Positions 39,820-48,411 of a stretch of DNA of 64,000 bases are shown here, in pieces. This stretch comes from Poriferisodalis sp965204195 (lineage in GTDB: Bacteria > Actinomycetota > Acidimicrobiia > Acidimicrobiales > Poriferisodalaceae). The notes under the pieces were generated by a model. The model saw only the letters and a program-made list of their open reading frames with translations. It made no database searches and was not told where the DNA came from. The DNA lies in the NCBI RefSeq assembly GCF_965204195.1, contig NZ_OZ241975.1, positions 2,852,001 through 2,916,000 of the forward strand, written 5' to 3'. A program made the translations under genes and the position numbers. How positions within the stretch are numbered: the stretch's first letter is position 1; every line of letters begins with the position of its first letter.

Positions 39820-42198
39820 TCAGCCGTTGTCGCGTGCGGATTTGAGCGCCGCCCAGACACGCTCCGGCGTCAGCGGGAAGTCGTCCATCCAGACGCCGGT
39901 TGCGTCAGCCAGCGCTGCGGCCACTGCCGGTGCATAGGGGATCACGCCCATCTCGGCCATGCCGCGGGCACCGAACGGGCCCAGCGGGTCGGCCAGCTCC
40001 AACACGACGCTTTCTGTGGTGACCGGGATGTCGCCGATGCCCGGAATCAAGTAGGTGCTGAAGCGGGGGTTCAGCAGCCGGCCGTCCCGGCTGCGCAGGT
40101 GCTCGCTGAGCACGTGACCGTGCGCCTGCGCCACCGCGCCCTCGATCTGGCCGACCACGAAGCGTGGATTGATGGCCCGTCCAACGTCGTTCGCGCTGAT
40201 CACTCGGTCGATGCGGATGTGTCCCGTGTCGATGTCGACGGTGAGCTCGACGTGCTGGGCGACGTAGCCGTAGGTGAAGTTCGGGGTGCCCTCGCCGGTC
40301 TCGGGGTCGAGCTCGGTGGTGGGCGGGGGCGTGAAGCGGAAGTGCCCGACGGCCGGCCGGGCGCCCTCACGCCATGCCTTCTCGGCTTCCTCGGCGGCAC
40401 CCAGGATCGAGTTGCCTGCCATCCACGTCAGGCGGGAAGCCGACGCCGAGCCCGAGTCGCCCGATGTGCCGGTGTCGCTGAAGCGGCCCACGACACGGGA
40501 CGGGTCGACGCCGGTCGCCTCGGCAGCCATCTGCAAGAACGCGGTATGCGCGCCCTGCCCGACATCGGCACCGGCGTGGGCCAGCTCGACCGACGCGGGC
40601 ATGTCATCGCCAGACTCGCCGTGCAACACGATCGTGGCCTCGCATCGCTCGGGGAAGCCGAAGGAGAACCCGACGTTCTTGAATGCGCAGGCGAAGCCGC
40701 GACCGCGGCGCAGCGACGAAGGCCGCGCCGGCAGCGAAACGAACGGGCTGAAGAGCGCCGGCCCATCGGGCATCGGGTCATCGGACCCCGAGCTGCTGGC
40801 GTCGCTCTCCAGGGAGGCGCTGCCTGAGCCGGCCGGCTGCGCCGCGGCGTGGGCACATGCCTCGATCACCTCGGGCATGGTCACACCGGCCGGCATCGGC
40901 GTGTGGGCGATGCTCGGCGATCCCTCGCGCAGGGTGTTGACGCGGCGGATGTCAACCGGGTCCATGCCCAGCGCTTCTGCCAGCTTGTTCACCTGACATT
41001 CCACCGCAAAGGCCGCCTGCGGAGCGCCGAAGCCCCGGAACGCTCCCCCGGGCGTGGCGTTGGTGTACACGACATGGGTGTCGATGGCGGCGTTGGGCAG
41101 CTCGTAGGGCCCGCCGAGACCCAGATGCAGGTTCCCCATCACCTTGTTGGAGGTGTAGTTATAGGCCCCGGCATCCAGCCAGGCTTCGGCCTGTGCTGCG
41201 GTGATCCTGCCGTCGCGGTCGGCGCCCCAGCGGGCCCAGATGCGTCCGCGATGCCGCTTGTGGTGGCCCACGATGGACTCCTCACGCGACCACTGCATGG
41301 CGACGGCGCGGTCGATGCCCCGTTCGGCCAGCCGACGGGCGGCCAGCGCCAGGACGATCTGCATCGACGTGTCCTCGCGCCCGCCGAATGCGCCGCCGAT
41401 GGCCGGATAGCGAACCCGGATGCGATCTTCGGGCAGATCGAGTGCGTGAGCGATCTGCTCGCGGTCTTCGTGCACCCACTGGCCGGCGATCTCAACGTTG
41501 ATGATGCCCTCGGCATCCACCCACGACGTGCCCGCTTCGGGCTGCAGGTAGGCGTGCTCCTGGTAAGGCACTTCGTAGGTGGCCTCGACCGTGACGGCGG
41601 CGGCGGCCCAGCCGGCATCGAGATCGCCCTTGCGGGTCCGCATCGACTCGTACAGGTTCGAGCCGATGTCTTCGTAGGGGTGCACGAGTGGAGCGTCGGG
41701 CGCCAGCGCCGCGTCCAGATCGGCTACGACCGGCAGCGGCTCCCACTCGACTTCGATGGCAGCAGCGGCGGCACGCGCCTCGTCGAGGCTCTCGGCGACG
41801 ATCAGCGCCAGGTGGTCGGCCTCCCACCGAGATACGTCGCACGGCACCGAACTGCGGCCGGTGTGCTCGAGACCAATGAACACCGGCTGGTCGAACTTGG
41901 TCAGCCCGTACTCGTTGCAGGGCACTTCGGCTGAGCCCAGCACCGCGACCACGCCCGGGGCGCGCTCGGCTGAGGCGAGGTCGAGGCGCCGAATGCGGGC
42001 ATGGGGCTGGTCGGTGAACACGGCGAAGGCCCACAGCGCATCGGCACGAATACGATCCGCCGGGTAGCCGGCCAGCCCGGCGACCTTGGCAGGACCGTCG
42101 GCACGCGGCGGCGACTGGCCGGTGCCGCCCGCCGTCGCTGCGGGCATCTCCAGCTCGACAACCGCACCGGTCTCGCCTGGGGCGGCGCCCTCCCTCAC
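39820..42198 (-). CDS. molybdenum hydroxylase large (molybdopterin-binding) subunit, xanthine dehydrogenase type
   Basis: 792 residues. The Mo-cofactor domains show RYPAIGGAFGGREDTSMQIV (about 250-270), TNATPGGAFRGFGAPQAAFA (about 355-375), GADVGQGAHTAFLQMAAEAT and the C-terminal GARGMAEMGVIPYAPA, where the Glu would be the catalytic base. The FRGFG rather than AYxCSFR loop excludes CO dehydrogenase. Substrate (purine, aldehyde or N-heterocycle) is not determined. The N terminus is unusually Ala/Gly-rich before the ADGPAKVAGLAGYPADRI start of the aldehyde-oxidase a/b domain. It overlaps by 4 bp the gene for the FAD/2Fe-2S subunit, so the two form a complex encoded by one operon, with the acyl-CoA ligase upstream. 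Confidence 0.87.
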   Translation of the reverse strand: MREGAAPGETGAVVELEMPAATAGGTGQSPPRADGPAKVAGLAGYPADRIRADALWAFAVFTDQPHARIRRLDLASAERAPGVVAVLGSAEVPCNEYGLTKFDQPVFIGLEHTGRSSVPCDVSRWEADHLALIVAESLDEARAAAAAIEVEWEPLPVVADLDAALAPDAPLVHPYEDIGSNLYESMRTRKGDLDAGWAAAAVTVEATYEVPYQEHAYLQPEAGTSWVDAEGIINVEIAGQWVHEDREQIAHALDLPEDRIRVRYPAIGGAFGGREDTSMQIVLALAARRLAERGIDRAVAMQWSREESIVGHHKRHRGRIWARWGADRDGRITAAQAEAWLDAGAYNYTSNKVMGNLHLGLGGPYELPNAAIDTHVVYTNATPGGAFRGFGAPQAAFAVECQVNKLAEALGMDPVDIRRVNTLREGSPSIAHTPMPAGVTMPEVIEACAHAAAQPAGSGSASLESDASSSGSDDPMPDGPALFSPFVSLPARPSSLRRGRGFACAFKNVGFSFGFPERCEATIVLHGESGDDMPASVELAHAGADVGQGAHTAFLQMAAEATGVDPSRVVGRFSDTGTSGDSGSASASRLTWMAGNSILGAAEEAEKAWREGARPAVGHFRFTPPPTTELDPETGEGTPNFTYGYVAQHVELTVDIDTGHIRIDRVISANDVGRAINPRFVVGQIEGAVAQAHGHVLSEHLRSRDGRLLNPRFSTYLIPGIGDIPVTTESVVLELADPLGPFGARGMAEMGVIPYAPAVAAALADATGVWMDDFPLTPERVWAALKSARDNG

Positions 42199-43778
42199 GA
42201 CGGGTCCCCGGCCGCGGTGTGCACCGCTGCTGCGTCACTCGAAGCGATGTGCATCGCTTCGATGATCGAGCAGTAGCCGGTGCAGCGACAGAGGTTGCCC
42301 GACAGGCCCACGGTGATCTGTTCGGCAGTGGGTTCGGGAATCTCGTCGAGCAGTGCCACGGCGCTCATCACGAAACCCGGCGTGCAGAACCCGCACTGGG
42401 CGCCGCCGGTGTCCACCATGGCCTGCTGGAAGGGATGCAGGTCGCCGCCGGGCGAAGCCACGCCTTCGACGGTGGTGATGCTCGCTCCGTCAGCTCGGCC
42501 CGCAGGCACCAGGCACGAGAACACCGCGGCACCGTCAAGATGCACTGTGCAGGCGCCGCACTCCCCTTCGGCGCAGCCCTCCTTGGTGCCCGTGAGTCCG
42601 AGATCGTCGCGCAGCCAGTCCATCAGCGTCTTGCCCGCAGCCCCCGCTGCGCTGCGCCGCACGCCGTTCACCGTCGCGGTGATCGTGTCGTCGCGGTCGG
42701 CCAGCTCGCCACGGGTCTCGCCGCCGCGTACGTCAGCCTCTCGGCTCGGCTCAGCGCCTGCACCGGCTGTCACACCGCCGCCCCACGCGGCCGTCGAGGT
42801 CGCCGCGGAACTCGACTGATCGCCGGCTGCGGTGGGTGCGAGCCGTGGCGGCTGCTCCGGCCAGCGGTCGGATTCGGTGCCGCTGGCGAGGGCCGCGATC
42901 GCCCGGTCCACCACGACGCCGACCGTGTGCGAGCGGTACTCGGCGCTGCCGCGGATGTCATCGATGGGCGTTGCCGCCCGGCATGCAGCAGCCGTGATGT
43001 CGGCGCTGGCTTCGGCCAGTTCCCGACCAGCAGCCAGCTCGGCCGCTTCGGGCACGGCGATGATCGTGGGCGCGACGCTGCCGAGAGCGACTACGAGGTC
43101 AGCCACCCGGCCGCCGTCGAACTCCGCGACCACGGCGGCGTGCACCACCGAGATCGCCTGCGCCCTCCGCAGGCCAAGCTTTACGAACACACCGCGCCGA
43201 TCATGGGGCCGGTTCGCCCCGTCGAGGGCACCGAACGAAACAGCGGTGACGATCTCGTCGGGCTCCAGCACGGTTTGGCGGAAGCCGGCGAAGAACTCGC
43301 TGATGGGAACAGTTCGCTCGCCGCGCACCGAGGTCATGGTGACTGTGGCATCCAGTGCCGCGAGCGCCGAGATGGTGTCGTTGGCCGGGCTGGCGGTGAC
43401 GATGTTGCCGACCACGGTGGCCCGGTTGCGCAGCGGCGGCGAGCCCACCTCCAGGCACGCCTGGGCGAGCGGCAGGCCGGCCGTGCGCATCGGCTCCGAG
43501 GCGATGACATCGGCATGGGTGACGAGCGGCCCGAGCGTGACCCGCTCGCCTTCGTAGGAGATCCGGTCGAGACCGGGCAGCCCCGAGATGTCCACCAGCA
43601 GCTTCACACCTGAACGCGCTCCGCGCGAGAGCTCGAGCATGAGGTCGGTGCCGCCAGCGATCAGCCGCGCCGCCGTGCGGTGCGACGAGAGCAGCTCAAC
43701 GGCCTCGTCGAGCGAGCTGGGGGCCACATACCGGCCCGGCAGCGGGACCGCCCGCTGCACCTCATGAAGCTGAAACAT
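42195..43778 (-). CDS. fused FAD-binding and 2Fe-2S subunit of the molybdenum hydroxylase (reversed domain order)
   Basis: 527 residues from ATG 43776-43778. The N-terminal domain (about 10-280) is the FAD-binding CoxM-like part: LIAGGTDLMLELSRG (about 40-54) and GSPPLRNRATVVGNIVTASPANDT (start about 112). After a linker of about 90 residues comes the CoxS-like ferredoxin part (about 370-510) with CAEGECGACT and FSCLVPAG for the plant-type 2Fe-2S cluster, then QCGFCTPGFVM and GNLCRCTGYCSI for the second cluster. In xanthine dehydrogenase XdhA the order is the opposite, 2Fe-2S then FAD. Electrons should pass from Mo to the clusters and to FAD. The stop overlaps the start of the large subunit (ATGA). 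Confidence 0.85.
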   Translation of the reverse strand: MFQLHEVQRAVPLPGRYVAPSSLDEAVELLSSHRTAARLIAGGTDLMLELSRGARSGVKLLVDISGLPGLDRISYEGERVTLGPLVTHADVIASEPMRTAGLPLAQACLEVGSPPLRNRATVVGNIVTASPANDTISALAALDATVTMTSVRGERTVPISEFFAGFRQTVLEPDEIVTAVSFGALDGANRPHDRRGVFVKLGLRRAQAISVVHAAVVAEFDGGRVADLVVALGSVAPTIIAVPEAAELAAGRELAEASADITAAACRAATPIDDIRGSAEYRSHTVGVVVDRAIAALASGTESDRWPEQPPRLAPTAAGDQSSSAATSTAAWGGGVTAGAGAEPSREADVRGGETRGELADRDDTITATVNGVRRSAAGAAGKTLMDWLRDDLGLTGTKEGCAEGECGACTVHLDGAAVFSCLVPAGRADGASITTVEGVASPGGDLHPFQQAMVDTGGAQCGFCTPGFVMSAVALLDEIPEPTAEQITVGLSGNLCRCTGYCSIIEAMHIASSDAAAVHTAAGDPS

Positions 43779-43870
43779 GCCGCATACAAGGGTGTCAGAT
43801 TGCGCCGCCAGCAGAGAACGCATTGCGCTGATGCACTTCGTGCTGCTCGTTCATGTCGCCCGTTCGCGCA

Positions 43871-43909
43871 CGATGGGACTCACGGGCCGCCCGGGCTCTG
43901 CCTTCGCCT
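43871..43909 (-). repeat. weak possible copy of the dispersed repeat
   Basis: On the minus strand this stretch reads AGGCGAAGGCAGAGCCCGGG then CGGCCCGTGAG, resembling the core of the repeats at 20621-20700 and 62522-62630. It lies in the 129-bp gap between the acyl-CoA ligase and the FAD/2Fe-2S subunit genes. Similarity is partial and may be chance in GC-rich DNA. Confidence 0.35.
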
Positions 43910-45572
43910 ACCCGCCCAGCATCTGGCGCTGAACCTTGCCGAGGGCGTTGCGGGGCAGCGCTGCGATGCGGTAAGTGCGTCGGGGCCGCTTGTAGAAGGC
44001 GAGGCGTTCGCCCACGAAGTCCTTCAGCTCGTCGTCGTCGAAGTCGCGCTCCGCGACCACGTAGGCCACCACCACCTCGCCCCACTCGGAGTCGGGCTCG
44101 CCGCCGACTGCACACTCGGCGACATCGGGGTGCGAGGCGATGACTTCCTCGACCTCGCGGGGGTGCACGTTGAAGCCGCCGCAGATGATGAGCTCCTTGG
44201 CGCGGCCGACAATGCGCAGGTAGCCGTCATCCCACTGGCCCAAGTCGCCGGTGCGGAACCAGCCGTCGCTGAACGACGCCGCATTCTCGGCGGGCCGCTC
44301 CCAGTAGCCGGAGAACACGTTGGGCCCCCGCACCAGGATCTCCGCAGCATCGGGGCCAGCCGCCGGCTCGCCCTCGCCGTCACTGACGTCGAGCGCTTCA
44401 AGACGCACTTCCACGCCGGGCAGCGGGAAGCCGACCGTACCCGCTCGGCGAGGCTCGTCGTGCGGGTTCGACACCAGCATGACGGTCTCGGTCATGCCGT
44501 AGCGCTCGATCACGTGCTGGCCGCTGGCTTCCCGCACAGCGTCGTGCAGCTCAGCAGGCATGGGTGCCGAACCCGACGCGCACAGCCGCAGCCCCGACAG
44601 CTGAGCGGCCCGCGGCGAGTTCACGAGCCGCGAGTACATGGTCGGAACGCCGAAGAACATGGTGGCTTGGTGCTCCCCCGTGCCATCTCGGCCTGCGATG
44701 GCATCGAAGACGGCGTCGGGCTCAAATGTGGGCTGCAGCACAGCCCGGGCGCCCACGGTGAGCGTGCCGTGCAGCGCCACGCCCAGGCCGTGCATGTGGA
44801 ACAGCGGCAGCGCCAGCACGAGCACGTCGTCGGGTGTCCAGCGCCACGCCAGCTCCAACGCTCGCACCGACGCCAGCAGGTTCGCATGGCTCAGCACCGC
44901 ACCTTTGGGCTGCCCGGTTGTGCCCGACGTGTACCCAATGAGCGCGGGATCGTCACCCCGACGTTGATGCGCGAACGCCAACAGATCGAATCCGGACGCT
45001 TCATGGGGCGCGGCACCGACGCCACCGGGAACGACTGCATCAGCGCTGCCAGCGGAGTGCCCGGCGGCACCTACGCGGCCCGCGAGCAGGTTGGCGGCAT
45101 CGAAATCGCTGATCAGCACTGCTGGATCGGCGCCAGCAATCCACTCGTGCCACTCGCCAGGCTTGCCGACGCCTTCCACCAACGCTGCTGCGGGACGGCA
45201 ATCGGCCACCACGCCGCGCACCTCATCGGCTCGGTAGGCACCGTTCAACGGCACCACCACAGCACCCATCGCCAGCAGTGCAGCGTGAGCGGCAACCAAA
45301 CGGGACGAGCTCGGACCGCTCATCAACACGCGGTCGCCGGCGACTATGCCCGCACTTACCAAGCGTTCGGCTACATGCTGGGCGCGCTCCAGAAGTTGGC
45401 CGCCGGTCACCCAGCCGTCACGCCCATCCCACACCACGTACCGCTGCGGATCGGTCGACCAGCGGTCCAGCCAGACCGCGGGCAGCGTGCCACCAGCACT
45501 CAGATCAACGTCGGCAGCGCTGCCGCCGGCCGGCAGGTGCCGGGACCAGTGCGACTCCTGCCCATCGCTCAT
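43908..45572 (-). CDS. AMP-forming acyl-CoA ligase (malonyl-CoA synthetase-like)
   Basis: 554 residues from ATG 45570-45572; an alternative start at 45593 adds seven residues. The adenylate-forming motifs are intact: P-loop IGYTSGTTGQPKGAVLSHAN (about 213-232), GERYGMTE-like VIERYGMTETVM (about 335-346), WFRTGDLGQWDDGYLRIVGR (about 444-463) and the C-terminal LPRNALGKVQRQMLG with the catalytic Lys. It activates a carboxylic acid to acyl-AMP and transfers it to CoA. The middle contains an extra loop (about 170-205) of Ala/Gly-rich sequence. It lies upstream of the molybdenum hydroxylase genes, and the order suggests it acts in the same degradation route, which is inference. Confidence 0.86.
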   Translation of the reverse strand: MSDGQESHWSRHLPAGGSAADVDLSAGGTLPAVWLDRWSTDPQRYVVWDGRDGWVTGGQLLERAQHVAERLVSAGIVAGDRVLMSGPSSSRLVAAHAALLAMGAVVVPLNGAYRADEVRGVVADCRPAAALVEGVGKPGEWHEWIAGADPAVLISDFDAANLLAGRVGAAGHSAGSADAVVPGGVGAAPHEASGFDLLAFAHQRRGDDPALIGYTSGTTGQPKGAVLSHANLLASVRALELAWRWTPDDVLVLALPLFHMHGLGVALHGTLTVGARAVLQPTFEPDAVFDAIAGRDGTGEHQATMFFGVPTMYSRLVNSPRAAQLSGLRLCASGSAPMPAELHDAVREASGQHVIERYGMTETVMLVSNPHDEPRRAGTVGFPLPGVEVRLEALDVSDGEGEPAAGPDAAEILVRGPNVFSGYWERPAENAASFSDGWFRTGDLGQWDDGYLRIVGRAKELIICGGFNVHPREVEEVIASHPDVAECAVGGEPDSEWGEVVVAYVVAERDFDDDELKDFVGERLAFYKRPRRTYRIAALPRNALGKVQRQMLGG

Positions 45573-45671
45573 CTCGGGCTGCTCCCTCGGCACACCGGCA
45601 CCGGTGCCCGGCTCTCGGGCGGCTCAACCGGACTGGCGCCCGCCGAGCACCCGGATCGAGCGGGCATAGCG

Positions 45672-45744
45672 CACCCCCAACGGGATTCGAACCCGTGCCG
45701 CCACCTTGAGAGGGTGGTGTCCTTGGCCGCTAGACGATGGGGGC
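45672..45744 (-). tRNA. tRNA-Glu (CTC)
   Basis: On the minus strand a 73-nt cloverleaf begins GCCCCCA and ends TGGGGGTG, giving a 7-bp acceptor stem and G discriminator. The anticodon arm is CCACC-CTCTCAA-GGTGG, so the anticodon is CTC (Glu). The T arm has GGGTTCGAATCC. The D arm contains TCTAGCGGCCAAGGA. The CCA end is not encoded. Confidence 0.93.
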
Positions 45745-45792
45745 TGGTTGAGATGCGAGGAGTCAGCATAGCCACCGCCCCAGATTGGACCG

Positions 45793-47409
45793 CTAGCGCT
45801 GGTCGGCGGGGGGCCAGATGTCGGTGTCGGGGTGCAGGCCGTACCAGGCGAACCAGAACGACTGCGACGAAACGATGCGCGGCAGCGTGACGTCGATGCG
45901 ATTGCGGCCGTCCACGCCGTTGACGCGCAGCTCGTCGTGCAGCACTCCCCCAGGCGCCACCTCCACGGGGGCACCGTGGCGCCACGCCTCGGCGGGCACG
46001 CCGGCCGCATCGGCGGCGCTGTACACCCTGGCGCCGCCCTGGTTCGGCACGATCACCAGCGGTTCGCCGCCCAGCACGTACACGAACGCGCCTTGCCGCT
46101 CCAGCTCCGCCAGCCCCAGCGCCAATGTGTGGCCGCCGCGATCAACGGTGACCACTTCCTCCTTCAGCTCGAACACATCGGGCGTCTCGAAGGTGGGGAA
46201 CCACAGATCCTCGCTGGAGTAGTACGTGCGGTACGCCGCGCCCGGCGTGTAGTCGTAGGTGATCGGCGGACGCTCCGGCATCTCGGGGAAATACGTCGGC
46301 GGGGGTGTGTCGAGCGTGAACGTGTCGGGGTGAACGGCCAGCCAGTCCGACCAGCGCGTCGTGGCCACCGGGAACTGCTCCAGCTTCGTGCCGGCCAGCG
46401 GGCCGGCGAACGCGGTGCCCGAGAGATGGTTCCACAGGCTCTCGGTCTCGTTGTCGATCATGATCTTGTTCGAGTCCATCAGCAGGCCCGAGGTCTGGAA
46501 CGACAGCACGTCGCCGTTGGGCAGCCGCCGGTCGAACATGAGCGCCGTGAGGCACAGCGTGCAGTAGCCGAGCGCCACCGGCACATCGCCGACCACGTCG
46601 TTCGCCAGTTCGTGGCGTGCCAGGAACCGCACCGGGTACGCCGCGGCTTCGCCACCGATCACCACGCCCAGCACCAATTCCTCATCGGTCATGAAGTCGG
46701 CTTGGGCAGGGGTGAGCCGTTCAGGGTTGTTCAGCTCCGGAATGCCGCCCCGGCGCACCCCGCCGAACTGGATCGCGCCCAGCGTGACCCGGTCGGTGAC
46801 CTGGGCGAGCATGTCCCCGAAGCGGAAGTCGAGGTAGGCGTACAGCTCGCTCTTGAAGGTCTCGTAGCCCTCGCCGGGATCGACGCCGTTGGTGCGGTAC
46901 CACGAGCCGTATCGCACGTAGTCGGTGTTGAAGTCGCCTGAGCTCTCGATGCCCGTCAGCCGCTCCAGCGCCCCCATCGACGTATCGGAAACGTTGCGGG
47001 AACCGGCGGTGCGCATGATGTCCATGACCCAGGGCACCCACCGCTGGTCGCCGGTCAGGCCCATCTCGCCGGCGATGTTCGCGGCGAATGCGGTGTTCGG
47101 CAGCTCCAGGAACTCGTGGATCTTCTCGGTCAGCGTCAGCTCCAGGAACGGCCGACCGTCCTCGGTGCCCGGAAAGAACGGCTGGGTGGTCGGCGGCGGT
47201 GCCGTGTCGGACGGCGTGGTGTCGGGTGGCCCCATGTCGTCAGCGGCGGGCTCGGTGGCCGTTGCCTGTTCTTCGGGAGATTCGCCGACGGGAGCCTGGG
47301 TCGTCGCGGCATCTGGCTGCGACGTCTCGGGCGGCACCGGATTGAATGCCCTCGAGCAGGCCGCGGCAAGCAGGCTCATCGCCACGGCTGCGCAGATCAG
47401 CTTTCGCAT
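45793..47409 (-). CDS. DUF3179-domain lipoprotein
   Basis: 538 residues. MRKLICAAVAMSLLAAACSR is a signal peptide with lipobox LAAAC, so the protein is exported and lipid-anchored. A Thr/Pro/Glu/Asp-rich linker spans about 22-85. The mature domain is DUF3179-like: LLRPxxx-type AAYPVRFLARHELANDVVGD (about 256-275), then VALGYCTLCLTALMFDRRLP (about 279-298), and PVATTRWSDWLAVHPDT (about 348-364). GYCTLC is the most characteristic part. Proteins of this family have no settled activity; they occur in secreted or periplasmic form in bacteria and archaea. Its upstream region (110 bp) is shared with the divergent NodB-type deacetylase. Confidence 0.82.
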   Translation of the reverse strand: MRKLICAAVAMSLLAAACSRAFNPVPPETSQPDAATTQAPVGESPEEQATATEPAADDMGPPDTTPSDTAPPPTTQPFFPGTEDGRPFLELTLTEKIHEFLELPNTAFAANIAGEMGLTGDQRWVPWVMDIMRTAGSRNVSDTSMGALERLTGIESSGDFNTDYVRYGSWYRTNGVDPGEGYETFKSELYAYLDFRFGDMLAQVTDRVTLGAIQFGGVRRGGIPELNNPERLTPAQADFMTDEELVLGVVIGGEAAAYPVRFLARHELANDVVGDVPVALGYCTLCLTALMFDRRLPNGDVLSFQTSGLLMDSNKIMIDNETESLWNHLSGTAFAGPLAGTKLEQFPVATTRWSDWLAVHPDTFTLDTPPPTYFPEMPERPPITYDYTPGAAYRTYYSSEDLWFPTFETPDVFELKEEVVTVDRGGHTLALGLAELERQGAFVYVLGGEPLVIVPNQGGARVYSAADAAGVPAEAWRHGAPVEVAPGGVLHDELRVNGVDGRNRIDVTLPRIVSSQSFWFAWYGLHPDTDIWPPADQR

Positions 47410-47518
47410 ACGGCGGCCGAGCCTATGGCAGCCCCCCGCTGTGCCATGGTCGGGCCGGGTGGGCTAGAACGGCAAGCGTGAGCGGCCGCTGCGGCGGCAT
47501 CACGAAGGGGGAATCACG

Positions 47519-48397
47519 ATGGACAACGGTGCAAGCAACGGGGCGATACCTGACAATCCGGCGGGGTACGTCTGCCTGACCTTCGACTTCGACGGACCGT
47601 CGCTGTGGATAGCGCGACGCCAGACCACCCCGACGCCCATCTCACGCGGCGAATTCGGCGCCGTGGCCGTGCCGCGGATCCTCAAGCTGCTCGCCCGCCA
47701 CGACATCCCGAGCACCTTTTTCATCCCGGGCCACTCCATCGACACCTACCCCGATGCGGCCCGCATGGTGGTCGACGCCGGATGCGAGGTGGGGCTGCAC
47801 GGCTACGCCCACGAGTACAACCCCCGGCTCAGCGAAGACGAGGAGCGAGCCATCCTCGAGCGCACCTTCGCCCAGATCGAATCGCTCACCGGTGCTCCGC
47901 CGAAGGGCTACCGGGCGCCCTCGGGCGACATCAACCCGTGGACGATCGACCTGCTGATGGAATACGGCCTGAGCTACGACTCGTCGCTCATGGGCCACGA
48001 CTACGCGCCCTACTGGCTGCGCACCGGGGATCAGTTCCCGCTCGACGGGCCCATGGAGTTCGGCGAGCAGGTCGACCTGGTAGAGCTGCCGTTCAGCTGG
48101 CATCTCGACGACTACGTCCACCTCGAATTCGTGACGTTCAAGAACACGATTCTGACCGGGCTGGAGAACCCCAGAACGATGTTCGACACGTTCCTGTCGG
48201 ATGTGAAGTGGATGGCCAGCGAGGTGCAGCACGGCGTGTGCACAGTCACGTTCCATCCGCAGGCCATCGGCCGCGGCGGGCGCCTGTACGAGATGGAGCG
48301 GTGGATCGACCAGATGACCGACCTGGGCGTGAGCTACACCCGCATGTGCGACGTGGCCGACGCCTGGCGCGCCGGTCGCCAGCTCGGCATCGAGTAG
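47519..48397 (+). CDS. polysaccharide deacetylase (NodB) family protein
   Basis: 292 residues from ATG 47519, with AAGGGGG about 8-14 nt upstream. NodB motifs: motif 1 CLTFDFDGPSL (about 19-29, two Asp), motif 2 GLHGYAHEY (about 92-100, H-x3-H zinc site), motif 3 GYRAPSGD (about 127-134), then the late motif FHPQAIGRGG (about 242-251). The type is closer to the PuuE/allantoinase-related branch that has FDxDGPS than to chitin deacetylases, so the substrate may be an amide or N-acyl sugar. No signal peptide is present. It converges on the acyl-CoA dehydrogenase with only 14 bp between stops. Confidence 0.83.
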   Translation: MDNGASNGAIPDNPAGYVCLTFDFDGPSLWIARRQTTPTPISRGEFGAVAVPRILKLLARHDIPSTFFIPGHSIDTYPDAARMVVDAGCEVGLHGYAHEYNPRLSEDEERAILERTFAQIESLTGAPPKGYRAPSGDINPWTIDLLMEYGLSYDSSLMGHDYAPYWLRTGDQFPLDGPMEFGEQVDLVELPFSWHLDDYVHLEFVTFKNTILTGLENPRTMFDTFLSDVKWMASEVQHGVCTVTFHPQAIGRGGRLYEMERWIDQMTDLGVSYTRMCDVADAWRAGRQLGIE

Positions 48398-48411
48398 CGG
48401 CGGCTCTGCCT

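Noticed and set aside
39778..40827. Plus-strand frame of 349 codons opposite the molybdenum hydroxylase large subunit
   Set aside because: Composition is that of an antisense shadow (Gly/Ala/Arg/His), while the minus strand has intact cofactor motifs.
43871..43909. Certain extra copy of the dispersed repeat
   Set aside because: Only partial similarity, which may be chance in GC-rich DNA; kept as a low-confidence feature and not used as evidence.
39820..45572. Aerobic CO dehydrogenase operon
   Set aside because: The large subunit has the FRGFG loop and lacks the AYxCSFR active-site loop of true CO dehydrogenase.
43680..45890. Plus-strand frame of 736 codons opposite the acyl-CoA ligase
   Set aside because: It even runs through the tRNA-Glu gene, and the minus strand encodes the ligase with all motifs.
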